A stretch of 64,000 nt of DNA from Buchnera aphidicola (Cinara pseudotaxifoliae). GTDB taxonomy: Bacteria > Pseudomonadota > Gammaproteobacteria > Enterobacterales > Enterobacteriaceae. The position numbers and the translations under genes were made by a program. How positions within the stretch are numbered: position 1 is the first letter of the stretch; each line of letters opens with the position of its first letter. Below are positions 18,450 to 28,534 of the stretch, one piece after another. The notes beneath the pieces were generated by a model. That model was given only the letters and a program-made list of their open reading frames with translations. It was not told the origin of the DNA and searched no databases. The stretch lies in NCBI RefSeq assembly GCF_900128595.1, contig NZ_LT635893.1:310001-374000 (forward strand), written 5' to 3'.

Positions 18450-19415
18450 CTATCTAGTAAATAGAGTAAACTTAACAAATGGATTTGACTGTATAAAAAA
18501 AACATTTTTTTTTTTTAAAAAATTTTTTTTTATACGAATTTGTAGTAATATTCTTTTAGAATATATATATACCCACGATAAAACTATACCAACATGGTAT
18601 TTATCACCTGATTCATTATCTAAATATTCAACAGATTCACCTATATTAGGATTAAATAAAGAATCATTACTGATTAAGGAACAAACTGTAAATGTATTAA
18701 TCCTTTTATTTTCATATTTACATAATACTTCTTGTCCATAATAACAACCTTTATTAAAATCAATAGCATTCCATTTTTTTAAATCCAAAGATTGTAATAT
18801 AAAACGACCTGATATTTTTTTATCAATTATAGGAAAACATGCTTCAATATCTAAGGCTAACCATTGTGTACTAGTACTCAGTGCTGCAGCATATTTCATA
18901 ACTGTTAAAAATTTTTTTACTTGATTTTCATGTACTATAATTAAAAATCTGTTAATAGGTTGATTAATTTTTAAAAAAATAAAATAATCTCTTTTTATTA
19001 CTGAAATACATTTATTAAAACTTATAGAAAAAAAATTTTTTAATATAATGTCTAAATTTCTACCACATAAGCCAAATAAATGAAAATTGTTATCTTCAAA
19101 AATGTCTACTTTAGAAAACAAAGAATATTTTTTTAATTCATATAAATGCTTTTTACAAATTGAAGAACGTACAATATATAAATAACAATCATTATATTTA
19201 ACTATAAAAAATGAAGTCCATACTTTTCCATTAATATTACAATGAGCTCCAATTTTATAGTCATGCTTATCAATTAAATTCATATCTATTGTAAATTGAT
19301 TATTTAAATATTTTTTTTTGTCTAATCCTTTTACGCAAATTACGGACCAACCATGTAACCTCATATACATATTAGGTAACTTGTTACTTAAATAAATATT
19401 TGAATTATTTTGCAT
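18450..19415 (-). CDS. ygfZ: Folate-binding Fe-S/tRNA-modification protein YgfZ
   Basis: Tetrahydrofolate-dependent protein that supports Fe-S enzymes, including MiaB, whose gene is nearby. The family hallmark KGCYYGQEVLCKYENK, with the essential Cys in K-G-C-Y-x-G-Q-E, is near residue 220. It is preceded by DIEACFPIIDK and QSLDLKKWNAIDFNKG. It has 321 residues (E. coli 326). The N-terminal GcvT-like fold (LHGWSVICVKGLD, NNQFTIDM) fits. AAAGAG precedes the ATG at 19415. Divergent from prfB. Confidence 0.93.
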   Translation of the reverse strand: MQNNSNIYLSNKLPNMYMRLHGWSVICVKGLDKKKYLNNQFTIDMNLIDKHDYKIGAHCNINGKVWTSFFIVKYNDCYLYIVRSSICKKHLYELKKYSLFSKVDIFEDNNFHLFGLCGRNLDIILKNFFSISFNKCISVIKRDYFIFLKINQPINRFLIIVHENQVKKFLTVMKYAAALSTSTQWLALDIEACFPIIDKKISGRFILQSLDLKKWNAIDFNKGCYYGQEVLCKYENKRINTFTVCSLISNDSLFNPNIGESVEYLDNESGDKYHVGIVLSWVYIYSKRILLQIRIKKNFLKKKNVFFIQSNPFVKFTLFTR

Positions 19416-19457
19416 AAATTACTCTTTAAGAAAGCCCCCTGAATATGTTGTATAGTA

Positions 19458-19534
19458 CATATCATATGATATGATACATTTATTAACACTTGTATAAATC
19501 ATTGTATGATAAAAAATATCACATATATATGTGA
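19458..19534. repeat. Two 16-bp palindromes in the ygfZ/prfB divergent region
   Basis: CATATCATATGATATG (19458-19473) and TCACATATATATGTGA (19519-19534) are each perfect palindromes, 45 bp apart, in the 208-bp region between two divergent starts. They may be operator-like; no regulator is known to me for this site. Confidence 0.4.
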
Positions 19535-19623
19535 ATGTAATGTACTATTATAAAAAATAAAAAAAACATATATATATTAAAAATAAAATTTTATAAATAA
19601 AACTTTTAAAAAAAAACATAAAA

Positions 19624-20731
19624 ATGAAAAAAAAATTAAATTTATCTTCTTTAATAAAAAAAATACAATTATTTAAAAAAAAAATAATATCATTAAAGAG
19701 GAATCTTTGACTGCGTTAACGAAAAAAAAAAAATTCAATCTATTGATAATAAACTAAAAAATTTAAAATTTTATAAAAATTCTAAATTAATATCACAATT
19801 ATATAAAAAAAAATACATTTTATCTAAAAATAAGAAAAACGTTATGCAAATTACTAATATTCTACAAGATACAGAATATTGGATAAAAATATTTACTAAA
19901 GAACCTGATGTAACTATTGAAAAAGAAATCAATATACAGTACCAAAAACTAAAAAAAAAAATAAATAAACTAGAAATATGTACCATGTTTAATAAAGAAC
20001 ACGACTACAATAATTGTTATATAGATATACAATCAGGATCAGGGGGGGTGGAATCACAAGATTGGACAAAAATGTTATTAAAAATGTATTTAAAATATTC
20101 ATTTAGTAAAAAATTTAAAAGTAGCATTATATCTCAATCAATAGGAGAAACCGGAGGTATAAAATCTATTACATTAAAAATCAAAGGTAAATATGCATTT
20201 GGTTGGTTTAGAACTGAAGCAGGTATACATAGATTAGTACGAAAAAGTCCTTTTGATATAAACAACAAAAGACACACTTCATTTAGTTCTGTATTTGTAT
20301 ATCCTGAACTAAATCATGATATTCATATTGATATTCAACCAAAAGATTTAAGAATAGATGTCTATAGATCTTCAGGAGCCGGAGGACAGCACGTTAATAA
20401 AACAGAATCTGCTGTACGTATTACACATATACCTACAGGTATCGTAACGCAATGTCAAAACGAAAGGTCACAGCATAAGAATAAGCATACTGCTCTAAAG
20501 CAATTAACATCTAAATTATACCGAATAGAGACAGAAAAAAAAAACACGGAAAAAAAACAAATAAATGTAAAAAAACCTAGTATTCGATGGGGAAACCAAA
20601 TTCGTTCATATATATTAGATGATTCTAGAATAAAAGATATTCGAACTAAAATAGAAAGAAACGATATATATCAAGTTTTAAATGGTGATTTACATCAATT
20701 TATTGAAACTAGTTTAAAAATAGGATTATAA
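19624..20731 (+). CDS. prfB: Peptide chain release factor 2, with programmed +1 frameshift
   Basis: RF2 terminates at UGA and UAA. The gene starts at ATG 19624, runs 27 codons to CTT-TGA-C (19705-19711) and continues in the +1 frame from GAC. The visible long frame (from 19844) is only the second part. The total is about 368 residues (E. coli 365). Key motifs are the tripeptide SPF in RKSPFDINN, which recognises the stop codon, and the catalytic GGQ in SSGAGGQHVNKTES. The C-terminus is NGDLHQFIETSLKIGL. lysS follows after 9 bp, the E. coli operon. Several genes here end in TGA (ybeY, recB, tusE, bolA), so RF2 is needed. An A12 run (19722-19733) follows the shift site. Confidence 0.95.
19697..19711 (+). 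promoter_or_regulatory. RF2 programmed +1 frameshift site
   Basis: AGAGGAATCTTTGAC: the slippery CTT, the in-frame stop TGA and the following C are exactly as in E. coli. The internal Shine-Dalgarno-like AGAGG stands three bases before CTT, the spacing known to stimulate the shift. Low RF2 favours the shift, giving autogenous control. Confidence 0.93.
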
Positions 20732-20740
20732 AAATAAAAC

Positions 20741-22258
20741 ATGTTAAAAGAAATTCAAAAAATAAAAAACAAAAAACTATTAAAAAATGAATTCAACACA
20801 AGAAAAAAAAAATTATTTCAATTACGTCAATTAGGTTTTAATTTTCCTAATACTTTTAATTGTACAAACAACATCAAAGATGTATTAAATACATATCAAA
20901 AAAAAACAAAAAGTGATTTACATAAATTATGTTTTGTCATTAAAATTGCTGGAAGAATCATAAAAAAAAGAATTTTAGGAAAAGCCGCTTTTCTAGTGAT
21001 ATATGATAATAATCATACGATTCAAATATACATAAAAAGTAATTTATTTGCACAAGATTATTATAAAAATTATATTCTAGAATTAGATTTAGGAGATATA
21101 ATAGGAATAAAAGGAACATTATTTAAAACCAATACATTAGAATTATCTATTTATTGCAAAAAAATATATTTATTAACAAAATCTTTAAGACCGTTACCAA
21201 ACAAATATCAAGGATTAAAACAACAAGAATTAAAATATAGAAAAAGATACTTAGATCTTATCTCTAATCTCCAAACTGCAAGAATTTTTAAACAAAGATC
21301 TTCTATTATTTCAAATATTCGTACATTTATGATACAAGAAAAATTTTTAGAAGTTGAAACACCAATGATGCATCCTATTCCTGGAGGAGCTAACGCAAAA
21401 CCATTTATTACTTATCATAACTCTTTAAGCAAAAAAATGTATTTACGAGTATCCCCTGAACTATATTTAAAAAGGTTAATTATCGGTGGTTTTAATAAAA
21501 TTTTTGAAATAAATAGAAATTTTAGAAATGAAGGGTTATCAACACAGCATAATCCCGAATTTACTATGATGGAAATTTACTTATCCTATAGCCAATATAC
21601 TGATATGATGATTCTTTTAGAAAAATTATGTATTTTTTTAATAAAAAAAATTTTTAATTCATATATTTTTACATATGATAAATACCAGTTAAATTTTAAA
21701 AAACCATTTAAAAAAATGACTATGATACAAGCAATATTAAAATTTAACAAAAACATTAATATATCTGATTTAAAAACACTAGAAAAAGCTAAAAAATTAG
21801 CACTAAAATTACACTTAAATGTAAATACGCACGCGTCACTAGGAGAAATAATTTATTTAATTTTTGAAAAAAAAACAGAAAAAAAAATAATTACACCAAC
21901 GTTTATTACTGAATATCCCGTTGAAGTTTCTCCTTTAGCTAAAACTAATAATGTAAATAAAAATATCACAGATAGATTTGAATTTTTTGTAGCAGGACAT
22001 GAAATAGCTAACGGTTTTTCTGAGCTTAATGATCCAGAAGAACAAAAAAGACGTTTTAAATCACAAAAATTACAAAAAAAAAATGTAGAAAATTTAAAAA
22101 ATTTTTATTACGATAAAGATTATATTACTGCTTTAGAACATGGGTTACCACCTACATCTGGTTTAGGAATAGGCATTGATAGATTAATCATGATTTTAAC
22201 TAATCAAAAAAATATTAAAGATGTTATACTGTTTCCAATTTTAAAAAATAAAAAATAA
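20741..22258 (+). CDS. lysS: Lysyl-tRNA synthetase, class II
   Basis: Charges tRNA-Lys, in heavy demand in this Lys-rich proteome. It has 505 residues, equal to E. coli LysS. The N-terminal OB fold for the anticodon is recognisable (IAGRIIKKRILGKAAFLVI). Catalytic motifs are FLEVETPMMHPIPGGANAKP, FRNEGLSTQHNPEFTMMEIY (motif 2) and GLPPTSGLGIGIDRLIMIL (motif 3). It lies 9 bp after prfB, so the two are likely one transcript. Confidence 0.97.
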   Translation: MLKEIQKIKNKKLLKNEFNTRKKKLFQLRQLGFNFPNTFNCTNNIKDVLNTYQKKTKSDLHKLCFVIKIAGRIIKKRILGKAAFLVIYDNNHTIQIYIKSNLFAQDYYKNYILELDLGDIIGIKGTLFKTNTLELSIYCKKIYLLTKSLRPLPNKYQGLKQQELKYRKRYLDLISNLQTARIFKQRSSIISNIRTFMIQEKFLEVETPMMHPIPGGANAKPFITYHNSLSKKMYLRVSPELYLKRLIIGGFNKIFEINRNFRNEGLSTQHNPEFTMMEIYLSYSQYTDMMILLEKLCIFLIKKIFNSYIFTYDKYQLNFKKPFKKMTMIQAILKFNKNINISDLKTLEKAKKLALKLHLNVNTHASLGEIIYLIFEKKTEKKIITPTFITEYPVEVSPLAKTNNVNKNITDRFEFFVAGHEIANGFSELNDPEEQKRRFKSQKLQKKNVENLKNFYYDKDYITALEHGLPPTSGLGIGIDRLIMILTNQKNIKDVILFPILKNKK

Positions 22259-22415
22259 CAATAAATTAGATAATTAATTTAAATAAACTTAATTACCTAT
22301 AAAAAATGATTATTTCAATTAAAAGATAAATAAAATTTAACTTTATATAATAAGAGATATTATTAATAAATTAAACATTACTAATATTTATTCAAACAAG
22401 ATCTATGGGAAAAAA

Positions 22416-23669
22416 ATGCAAGAAAAATTAAATATTTCAAATAAAATATTAACAAGAAAAAATCTTATTTATTTAATAAAAAAATATAAAACACCGTTAT
22501 GGGTATATAATGCAAATATTATTATTAAACAAATAAAAAAATTAAAACAATTTGATATCATTCGTTTTGCACAAAAATCTTGTTCTAATATACATATATT
22601 GAGAATAATGAAAGATTACAATGTAAAAATAGATGCAGTTTCTTTAGGGGAAATAAAAAGAGCCTTAATTGCAGGATTTAAACCATACAATAACAATATT
22701 GTATTTACATCAGATATTTTAGAAAAAAATGTACTAAAAGAAGTAGTCAAAAAAAACATTCCAGTTAATGCTGGATCCATTGAGATGTTACATCAATTAG
22801 GAAAAATGTCTCCAGGACATCCTGTATGGATTAGAATTAATCCTAGATTTGGCGGAGGACATCATATTAAAACAAACACAGGAGGAGATCAAAGTAAACA
22901 TGGAATTTGGGATTTTATGCAAGCTGTATCAATAATTGAAAAATATCATTTAAATCTCATTGGACTACATATACACATAGGATCAGGAGTCAACATAAAG
23001 AATTTATACCGAGTATGTGAATCTATGAAAAATCATGCTATTCAATTAAATAAAAAAATACAATTTATATCCGCTGGAGGAGGATTAAGTATACCATATA
23101 AACCACAAGATAAAGAAATTCATGTAAACGATTATTTTAAAAAATGGAATAATGTAAAAAAAAAACTCATATCTACTTTAAATTGTCCTATCAAATTAGA
23201 AATCGAACCAGGTCGTTTTTTAGTAGGTCAATCTGGAATATTGATAGCAAAAGTACATTCTGTAAAAAAAACTCAAACAAATATTTTTATACTAATTAAT
23301 GCAGGATTTAATGATTTAATGAGACCCGTTTTATACGGTAGCTACCATGAAATAACAGTATTACATAAAAATATTACAGATATCAAAAAAATACCTATCA
23401 TTAGAGGTATAGTAGCCGGACCTCTATGTGAATCCGGAGATATTTTTACGATACAAGAAACGGGAATAATTCTACCCCGAAATATTCCTGAAGTACAACC
23501 AGGAGACTATATAATTATCCATAATACCGGTGCTTATGGATCATCTATGTCATCTAACTATAACAGCCGACCCTTCATTCCAGAAGTGTTATATGAAAAA
23601 AAAACCTTTAGATTAATAAGAAGACGTCAAACAATAGAAGAAATGCTGTCATTAGAATTACCTATATAA
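22416..23669 (+). CDS. lysA: Diaminopimelate decarboxylase
   Basis: PLP enzyme for the last step of lysine synthesis, converting meso-diaminopimelate to lysine. It has 417 residues (E. coli 420). The PLP-binding Lys54 lies in IIRFAQKSCSNIH. HIHIGSGVN, SAGGGLSIPY and EIEPGRFLVGQSG form the phosphate and substrate site. GPLCESGDIF carries the active-site Cys, and NTGAYGSSMSSNYNSRP ends the core. Works in the same pathway as asd (29.9 kb), one of the nutritional functions expected of an aphid symbiont. In related genomes I recall lgt and thyA nearby; here miaB follows after 139 bp. Confidence 0.97.
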   Translation: MQEKLNISNKILTRKNLIYLIKKYKTPLWVYNANIIIKQIKKLKQFDIIRFAQKSCSNIHILRIMKDYNVKIDAVSLGEIKRALIAGFKPYNNNIVFTSDILEKNVLKEVVKKNIPVNAGSIEMLHQLGKMSPGHPVWIRINPRFGGGHHIKTNTGGDQSKHGIWDFMQAVSIIEKYHLNLIGLHIHIGSGVNIKNLYRVCESMKNHAIQLNKKIQFISAGGGLSIPYKPQDKEIHVNDYFKKWNNVKKKLISTLNCPIKLEIEPGRFLVGQSGILIAKVHSVKKTQTNIFILINAGFNDLMRPVLYGSYHEITVLHKNITDIKKIPIIRGIVAGPLCESGDIFTIQETGIILPRNIPEVQPGDYIIIHNTGAYGSSMSSNYNSRPFIPEVLYEKKTFRLIRRRQTIEEMLSLELPI

Positions 23670-23808
23670 AAATCATATATGATATATATCATCATGTTAA
23701 AATATATGATATCTTATAGATCATAAAAAACAATTGTATATTTCAATAAAAAAAATAATACTTATACAATAATATCATTAATAGTTATTTTATGTGTACA
23801 TATGAATT

Positions 23809-25155
23809 ATGAATAAAAAGATAATCAAAAAAAAAATATATATCAAAACATGGGGTTGTCAGATGAACGAACACGACTCTTCCATAATTGAGAATATACT
23901 AACAAAAACAAATAATTATGTTATTACTAAAAATCCAGAAAAATCAGATATTTTAATTTTAAATACTTGTTCAATAAGAGAAAAAGCTCAGGAAAAATTA
24001 TTTCATCAGCTAGGTCGTTGGAAAAATTTTCAAAAAAAAAATTCTAATATCCGTATAGCTGTTGGTGGATGTGTAGCTACTCAGGAAGGAAAAAAAATCT
24101 ACAAACGAGCTAGATTTGTTAATATAATTTTTGGACCTCAAACATTACACAAACTACCTGAGTTAATACATCAATCTTATCATACTACAAATTTAATTAT
24201 TGACGTTACAACATCATCTTTAAAAAAATTTGAAAGTTCAATTAACACTCGTGTTAATAAAAAATTCACTTCGTTTGTTACTATTATGGAAGGATGTAAC
24301 AAATATTGTTCTTTTTGCATCGTACCTTATTCTAGAGGAAAAGAAGTTAGTAGACAGCACAAGCATATACTATCTGAAATTAAAAAACTTTCTACACTGG
24401 GTGTGCGAGAAGTGGTTCTGTTAGGTCAGAATGTAAATGCATATAAAACATATGATTATATTAATAAAATAAAATATAATTTTTCAGATTTATTGTATTC
24501 AATCTCAAGAATCCCAAAAATCAATAGAATTAGATATATAACTAGTCATCCTATGGAATTTGGTGAAGATATCATAACAGCCTACAAATATATTCCCCAG
24601 TTAACAAACTTTCTGCACTTACCTGTACAGAGTGGATCAAATAAAATCTTAAGATTAATGAAAAGAGGTTATACAATAGAAGAATATGAAGACTTAATTA
24701 ATAAACTAAAATTCATTCGACCAAATATAAGTATCAGTTCTGATTTTATTGTTGGTTTTCCTGGAGAAACACATCAGGATTTTCAGAAAACATTACAATT
24801 TATTTCAAAAATCAATTTTGATACAAGTTATAGTTTTATTTATTCTCCTAGACCGGGAACAAGAGCTGCGAAATTAGCTGATTGTACTACTATAGAAGAA
24901 AAAAAAAATAGATTATCCTTATTACAAAAAAAAATAACTCAACAATCCTTCCAATGGAGAAGAAGAATGTTAGGTACTGTACAATCAGTACTAGTTGAAG
25001 GTTCTTCTAAAAATAATACTCAAGAATTGTACGGAAGAACAGAAAATAATAGAATTATTTATTTTTTTGGAAAATCAGAACTAATTGGAAACTTTGTACA
25101 ATTAAAAGTTATAGATATTAATTATAACACATATTTAAAAGGAGTAATTAATTAA
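23809..25155 (+). CDS. miaB: tRNA-2-methylthio-N6-dimethylallyladenosine synthase MiaB
   Basis: Radical-SAM enzyme that methylthiolates i6A37 in tRNAs reading UNN codons. It has 448 residues (E. coli 474). The N-terminal cluster Cys are in KTWGCQMNEHDS (Cys17), LNTCSIREKA and VGGCVATQEG. The radical-SAM triad is EGCNKYCSFCIVPYSRG. LGQNVNAY, HLPVQSGSNKIL and IVGFPGETHQDF follow. A C-terminal TRAM region is present. The ATG at 23809 agrees with the family start; no strong ribosome-binding site precedes it. Confidence 0.97.
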   Translation: MNKKIIKKKIYIKTWGCQMNEHDSSIIENILTKTNNYVITKNPEKSDILILNTCSIREKAQEKLFHQLGRWKNFQKKNSNIRIAVGGCVATQEGKKIYKRARFVNIIFGPQTLHKLPELIHQSYHTTNLIIDVTTSSLKKFESSINTRVNKKFTSFVTIMEGCNKYCSFCIVPYSRGKEVSRQHKHILSEIKKLSTLGVREVVLLGQNVNAYKTYDYINKIKYNFSDLLYSISRIPKINRIRYITSHPMEFGEDIITAYKYIPQLTNFLHLPVQSGSNKILRLMKRGYTIEEYEDLINKLKFIRPNISISSDFIVGFPGETHQDFQKTLQFISKINFDTSYSFIYSPRPGTRAAKLADCTTIEEKKNRLSLLQKKITQQSFQWRRRMLGTVQSVLVEGSSKNNTQELYGRTENNRIIYFFGKSELIGNFVQLKVIDINYNTYLKGVIN

Positions 25156-25214
25156 AAAAAATAAATAAATAACACTTTTTTTTAATCTTTAAAATAATTA
25201 TGTTAATAAATACT

Positions 25215-25672
25215 ATGAAAATATATATACAAATTGCATGTAAAAAAAAAATTTTTTTCCCAAGAAAAAATTTTTTTTATCTTGTTTGAAAAAAATTTTT
25301 AAAAAAAAAAAAGTAGAGATTACTATTAGAGTAGTAGATCTTATAGAAATCCAATTTCTTAATAAAAAATACCGCAATAAAAATACACCTACAAACGTAC
25401 TATCATTTCCAGCTACCAATAATGTGCATATAAAACATAAATTTAAATATTATATCGGAGACATTATACTCTGCGCGCGTTATATCAATAAAGAGGCTTT
25501 ATCATTAAAAAAAAATATATTAGAACATTGGGCGCATATGATAATTCATTCTACTTTACATTTATTACATTATACACATAATACTTCTCAATCTAAAAAA
25601 AAAATGCAAATCGTAGAAAATATAATTATGAAAAAATTAGGATTTCTTAAACTACATAATTTAAATGAATGA
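25215..25672 (+). CDS. ybeY: Endoribonuclease YbeY, split by a -1 frameshift at an A10 run
   Basis: YbeY is a zinc-dependent RNase for 16S rRNA 3' maturation and ribosome quality control. The long frame (TTG at 25286) lacks about 25 N-terminal residues. An ATG at 25215 begins MKIYIQIACKKK, matching the E. coli N-terminus (VILDLQLAC), and runs out of frame at A10 (25242-25251). One extra A restores a continuous protein through a P-x3-FF-x3-L segment into VEITIRVVD and TPTNVLSFP. The zinc triad is kept as HSTLHLLHYTH, though the usual GYDH is HYTH. The gene ends in TGA. It may be expressed through slippage, or from 25286 as a shortened protein. Confidence 0.85.
25242..25251 (+). other. A10 slippage candidate in ybeY
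   Basis: Ten A followed by T7. With ten A the N-terminal frame reaches a TGA at 25286-25289 region; with eleven it enters the main YbeY frame. Same run length and same required correction as in rluD and recC. Confidence 0.7.
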
Positions 25673-25959
25673 TTCAAAATAAAAAAATCAAAAAAATCAT
25701 TTTATTTATAAATAAAAGAAATTTTTATTTTTACAAAATTTATTTTTTATAAATAAAATTTATTTACATCAAATACTAATAAATAATATCTAGATTTTTA
25801 AAACAAACTATATAAATAAATCTAATAAAAAAATAAATTCTTTAATTTAATTTCAATCATTAAAATAATTATATATATAAATAAAAAAGATACAACAATT
25901 TTAAAAATTATAGCAAAAATTTTTAAAAAATTATTATAAACTTTATATACGGGGAAGTT

Positions 25960-28530
25960 ATGAAACAAAATAAATACGTTCCAAAAGAAATAGAGTTATT
26001 TGTACAAAAATATTGGATAAAAAATAAAATATTTTCTGTAACAGAAGACAAAAAAAAAGAAAAATTTTATTGTTTACCTATGATGCCTTATCCATCAGGA
26101 AAATTACATATGGGTCATGTTCGTAATTATACCATTAGTGATGTAATAGCACGTTACCAAAGAATGCTTGGAAAAAATGTGTTACAGCCAATTGGATGGG
26201 ATGCATTTGGTCTACCAGCAGAAGAAACAGCCATAAAAAACAAAATTTCACCATATAAATGGACTTATCAGAATATATCTGTTATGAAGCAACAGTTGCA
26301 ATCTCTAGGATTTAGTTATGATTGGAGTAGAGAACTAACTACTTGTAAGCCAGAATACTACAAATGGGAACAGTCTTTTTTTATAAAACTATTTCATAAA
26401 AATCTTGTTTATAAAAAAAAAACTATAGTAAATTGGTGTCCTATTGATAAAACAGTTCTTGCTAATGAACAATCTCAGAACGGTAAATGCTGGAGATGTG
26501 GGTCTAAAATTACATTTAAAAAAATATCGCAATGGTTTATAAAAATCACTGCATATGCTGGTGAATTATTAAAAGATTTAAAATTTTTAAAAAAATGGCC
26601 TAAAGAAGTTGTTTCTATGCAAAAAAATTGGATTGGAAAATCCAAAGGTATACAAATAAAATGTAAAATATATCATTTAAATTATTTTTTGAAAATATAT
26701 ACAACACAACCAGAAACTATAATGGGTGTAACGTTTTTTGCAATATCTGTATATCATCCAATAATTTCTAGCATTTTAAAAAAAAATACTCAAATCAAAC
26801 AATTACTAAAAAATAACTCTAAAATATATGATGAATATCAAAAAAACAACAATCTAATAGGCATTAATACAAATTTATTTGTATTACATCCTATTACTCA
26901 AAAAAAATTACCTTTATGGATTACAAATTATGTTAAGCATGATTACGCTACTGGCGCAATTATGGCTGTACCAGGAAATAGCAAAATAGACTGTTCTTTT
27001 GCAAAATTATATAATATTCCTATTAAATTCATATTTTCGAAGAATATTAAGCATTCTAAAAAAAAAGATAAAATCTTAATAAATTCTCATCCATTTAATA
27101 ATTTAACTATAAATAAAGCTCGAAAAATTCTTTCTGATGTTCTTATTAATAAACAAATAGCAAAAAAACGTATTTTTTATAAAATAAAAGATTGGTGTAT
27201 TTCTCGACAAAGATATTGGGGCGCTCCCATTCCTATGTATATAAATAAAAAAAATCAAATATTACCAGTTCCAGAAAAAAAATTACCAGTAGTCTTACCA
27301 GACTATATACATAAAAAAAAATACACTAAATCATTAAAAGCATATACTAGTTGGCTAAAAACCAAAATGTCTGGAAAAGATGTAATTAGAGAAAGTGATA
27401 CATTTGATACATTTATGGAATCTTCTTGGTACTATGCAAGATACACAAATCCTAATTTTAATACAGACATTTTAGATATTAAATCAACAAAATACTGGTT
27501 ACCTGTAGATCGATATATAGGAGGAATTGAACACGCGGTTATGCATTTAATATATTTTCGATTTTATCATAAATTATTACGTGACTTTGGATATGTTCAT
27601 TCTCAAGAACCTGTTGAGCAATTAATCTGTCAAGGCATGGTTATAGCTGAATCATTTTATATGTATAATAGTGATGGAAGTAAAACATGGTTGTCATCAG
27701 ATAATTTGAATATTATTCGTAATAAGAGCGGAAATATTATCGATGTTTCTCAAAAAAACACCTCTAACAACATTATTTACGCTGGAAAAATAAAAATGTC
27801 CAAATCAAAAAATAATGGAATAGAACCTAGTTGTATTATTAATCAATATGGAGCCGATACTTTGCGGTTATTTTTGATGTTTGCAGCTCCGGTAAATAAA
27901 TCTTTAGAATGGAATTCTCACAGCATTATAGGTATGCATAGATTTTTAAAAAAAATATGGAATTTTGTTCATTCCATAGACATAGATAACTACAAAAATA
28001 TCAATAATATCAATCTTTGCAAACAAAAAAAAATATATAATCAATTAAATATTACTATTGTTAAAGTAACCCATGATATACACAAAAAAAATTCATATAA
28101 TACAGCTATTGCACATATAATGAAATTTTTTAACTTTATAATAAAGTTAGATAAAAAAAAAAAAATTAATTCACAAAACTTACTTAAATCTATAAAAATT
28201 ATAATAAAAATGTTATATCCGTTTACACCACACATTTGTTTTATATTATGGAACAAAATTAATAAACAGAAAAACTGTATTGATATGGAAAAATGGCCTA
28301 AACCAAAATCATGTTTAATACCTGAAAAAAAATCAATAATAATAGTTCAAATTAATGGAAAAAAAAGAAATATTATTAAAGTATATAATACTATCTTAAA
28401 AAAAGAAGTTATTAAATTAATTACTAAACATAATAAAACTAAAAAATATTTTTATAATGTAAAAATTCATAAAATAATTTATATACCACTAAAAGTTATT
28501 AACTTTGTATTATTAGAAAAAAAAAAATAA
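25960..28530 (+). CDS. leuS: Leucyl-tRNA synthetase with altered editing site
   Basis: Class I synthetase charging tRNA-Leu. It has 856 residues (E. coli 860). HIGH motif: YPSGKLHMGHVRNY near residue 45. KMSKS: KIKMSKSKNNGIEP near 612. DTFDTFMESSWYYARYT and IGGIEHAVMHLIYFRF are typical. The inserted CP1 editing domain shows changes: the Thr-rich TTRPDT is TTQPET, and GHDQRD is GNSKID, so two charged residues and the His of the hydrolytic pocket are replaced while the last Asp is kept. GGGGAAG precedes the ATG. holA starts 4 bp after the stop. Confidence 0.97.
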   Translation: MKQNKYVPKEIELFVQKYWIKNKIFSVTEDKKKEKFYCLPMMPYPSGKLHMGHVRNYTISDVIARYQRMLGKNVLQPIGWDAFGLPAEETAIKNKISPYKWTYQNISVMKQQLQSLGFSYDWSRELTTCKPEYYKWEQSFFIKLFHKNLVYKKKTIVNWCPIDKTVLANEQSQNGKCWRCGSKITFKKISQWFIKITAYAGELLKDLKFLKKWPKEVVSMQKNWIGKSKGIQIKCKIYHLNYFLKIYTTQPETIMGVTFFAISVYHPIISSILKKNTQIKQLLKNNSKIYDEYQKNNNLIGINTNLFVLHPITQKKLPLWITNYVKHDYATGAIMAVPGNSKIDCSFAKLYNIPIKFIFSKNIKHSKKKDKILINSHPFNNLTINKARKILSDVLINKQIAKKRIFYKIKDWCISRQRYWGAPIPMYINKKNQILPVPEKKLPVVLPDYIHKKKYTKSLKAYTSWLKTKMSGKDVIRESDTFDTFMESSWYYARYTNPNFNTDILDIKSTKYWLPVDRYIGGIEHAVMHLIYFRFYHKLLRDFGYVHSQEPVEQLICQGMVIAESFYMYNSDGSKTWLSSDNLNIIRNKSGNIIDVSQKNTSNNIIYAGKIKMSKSKNNGIEPSCIINQYGADTLRLFLMFAAPVNKSLEWNSHSIIGMHRFLKKIWNFVHSIDIDNYKNINNINLCKQKKIYNQLNITIVKVTHDIHKKNSYNTAIAHIMKFFNFIIKLDKKKKINSQNLLKSIKIIIKMLYPFTPHICFILWNKINKQKNCIDMEKWPKPKSCLIPEKKSIIIVQINGKKRNIIKVYNTILKKEVIKLITKHNKTKKYFYNVKIHKIIYIPLKVINFVLLEKKK

Positions 28531-28534
28531 AACC

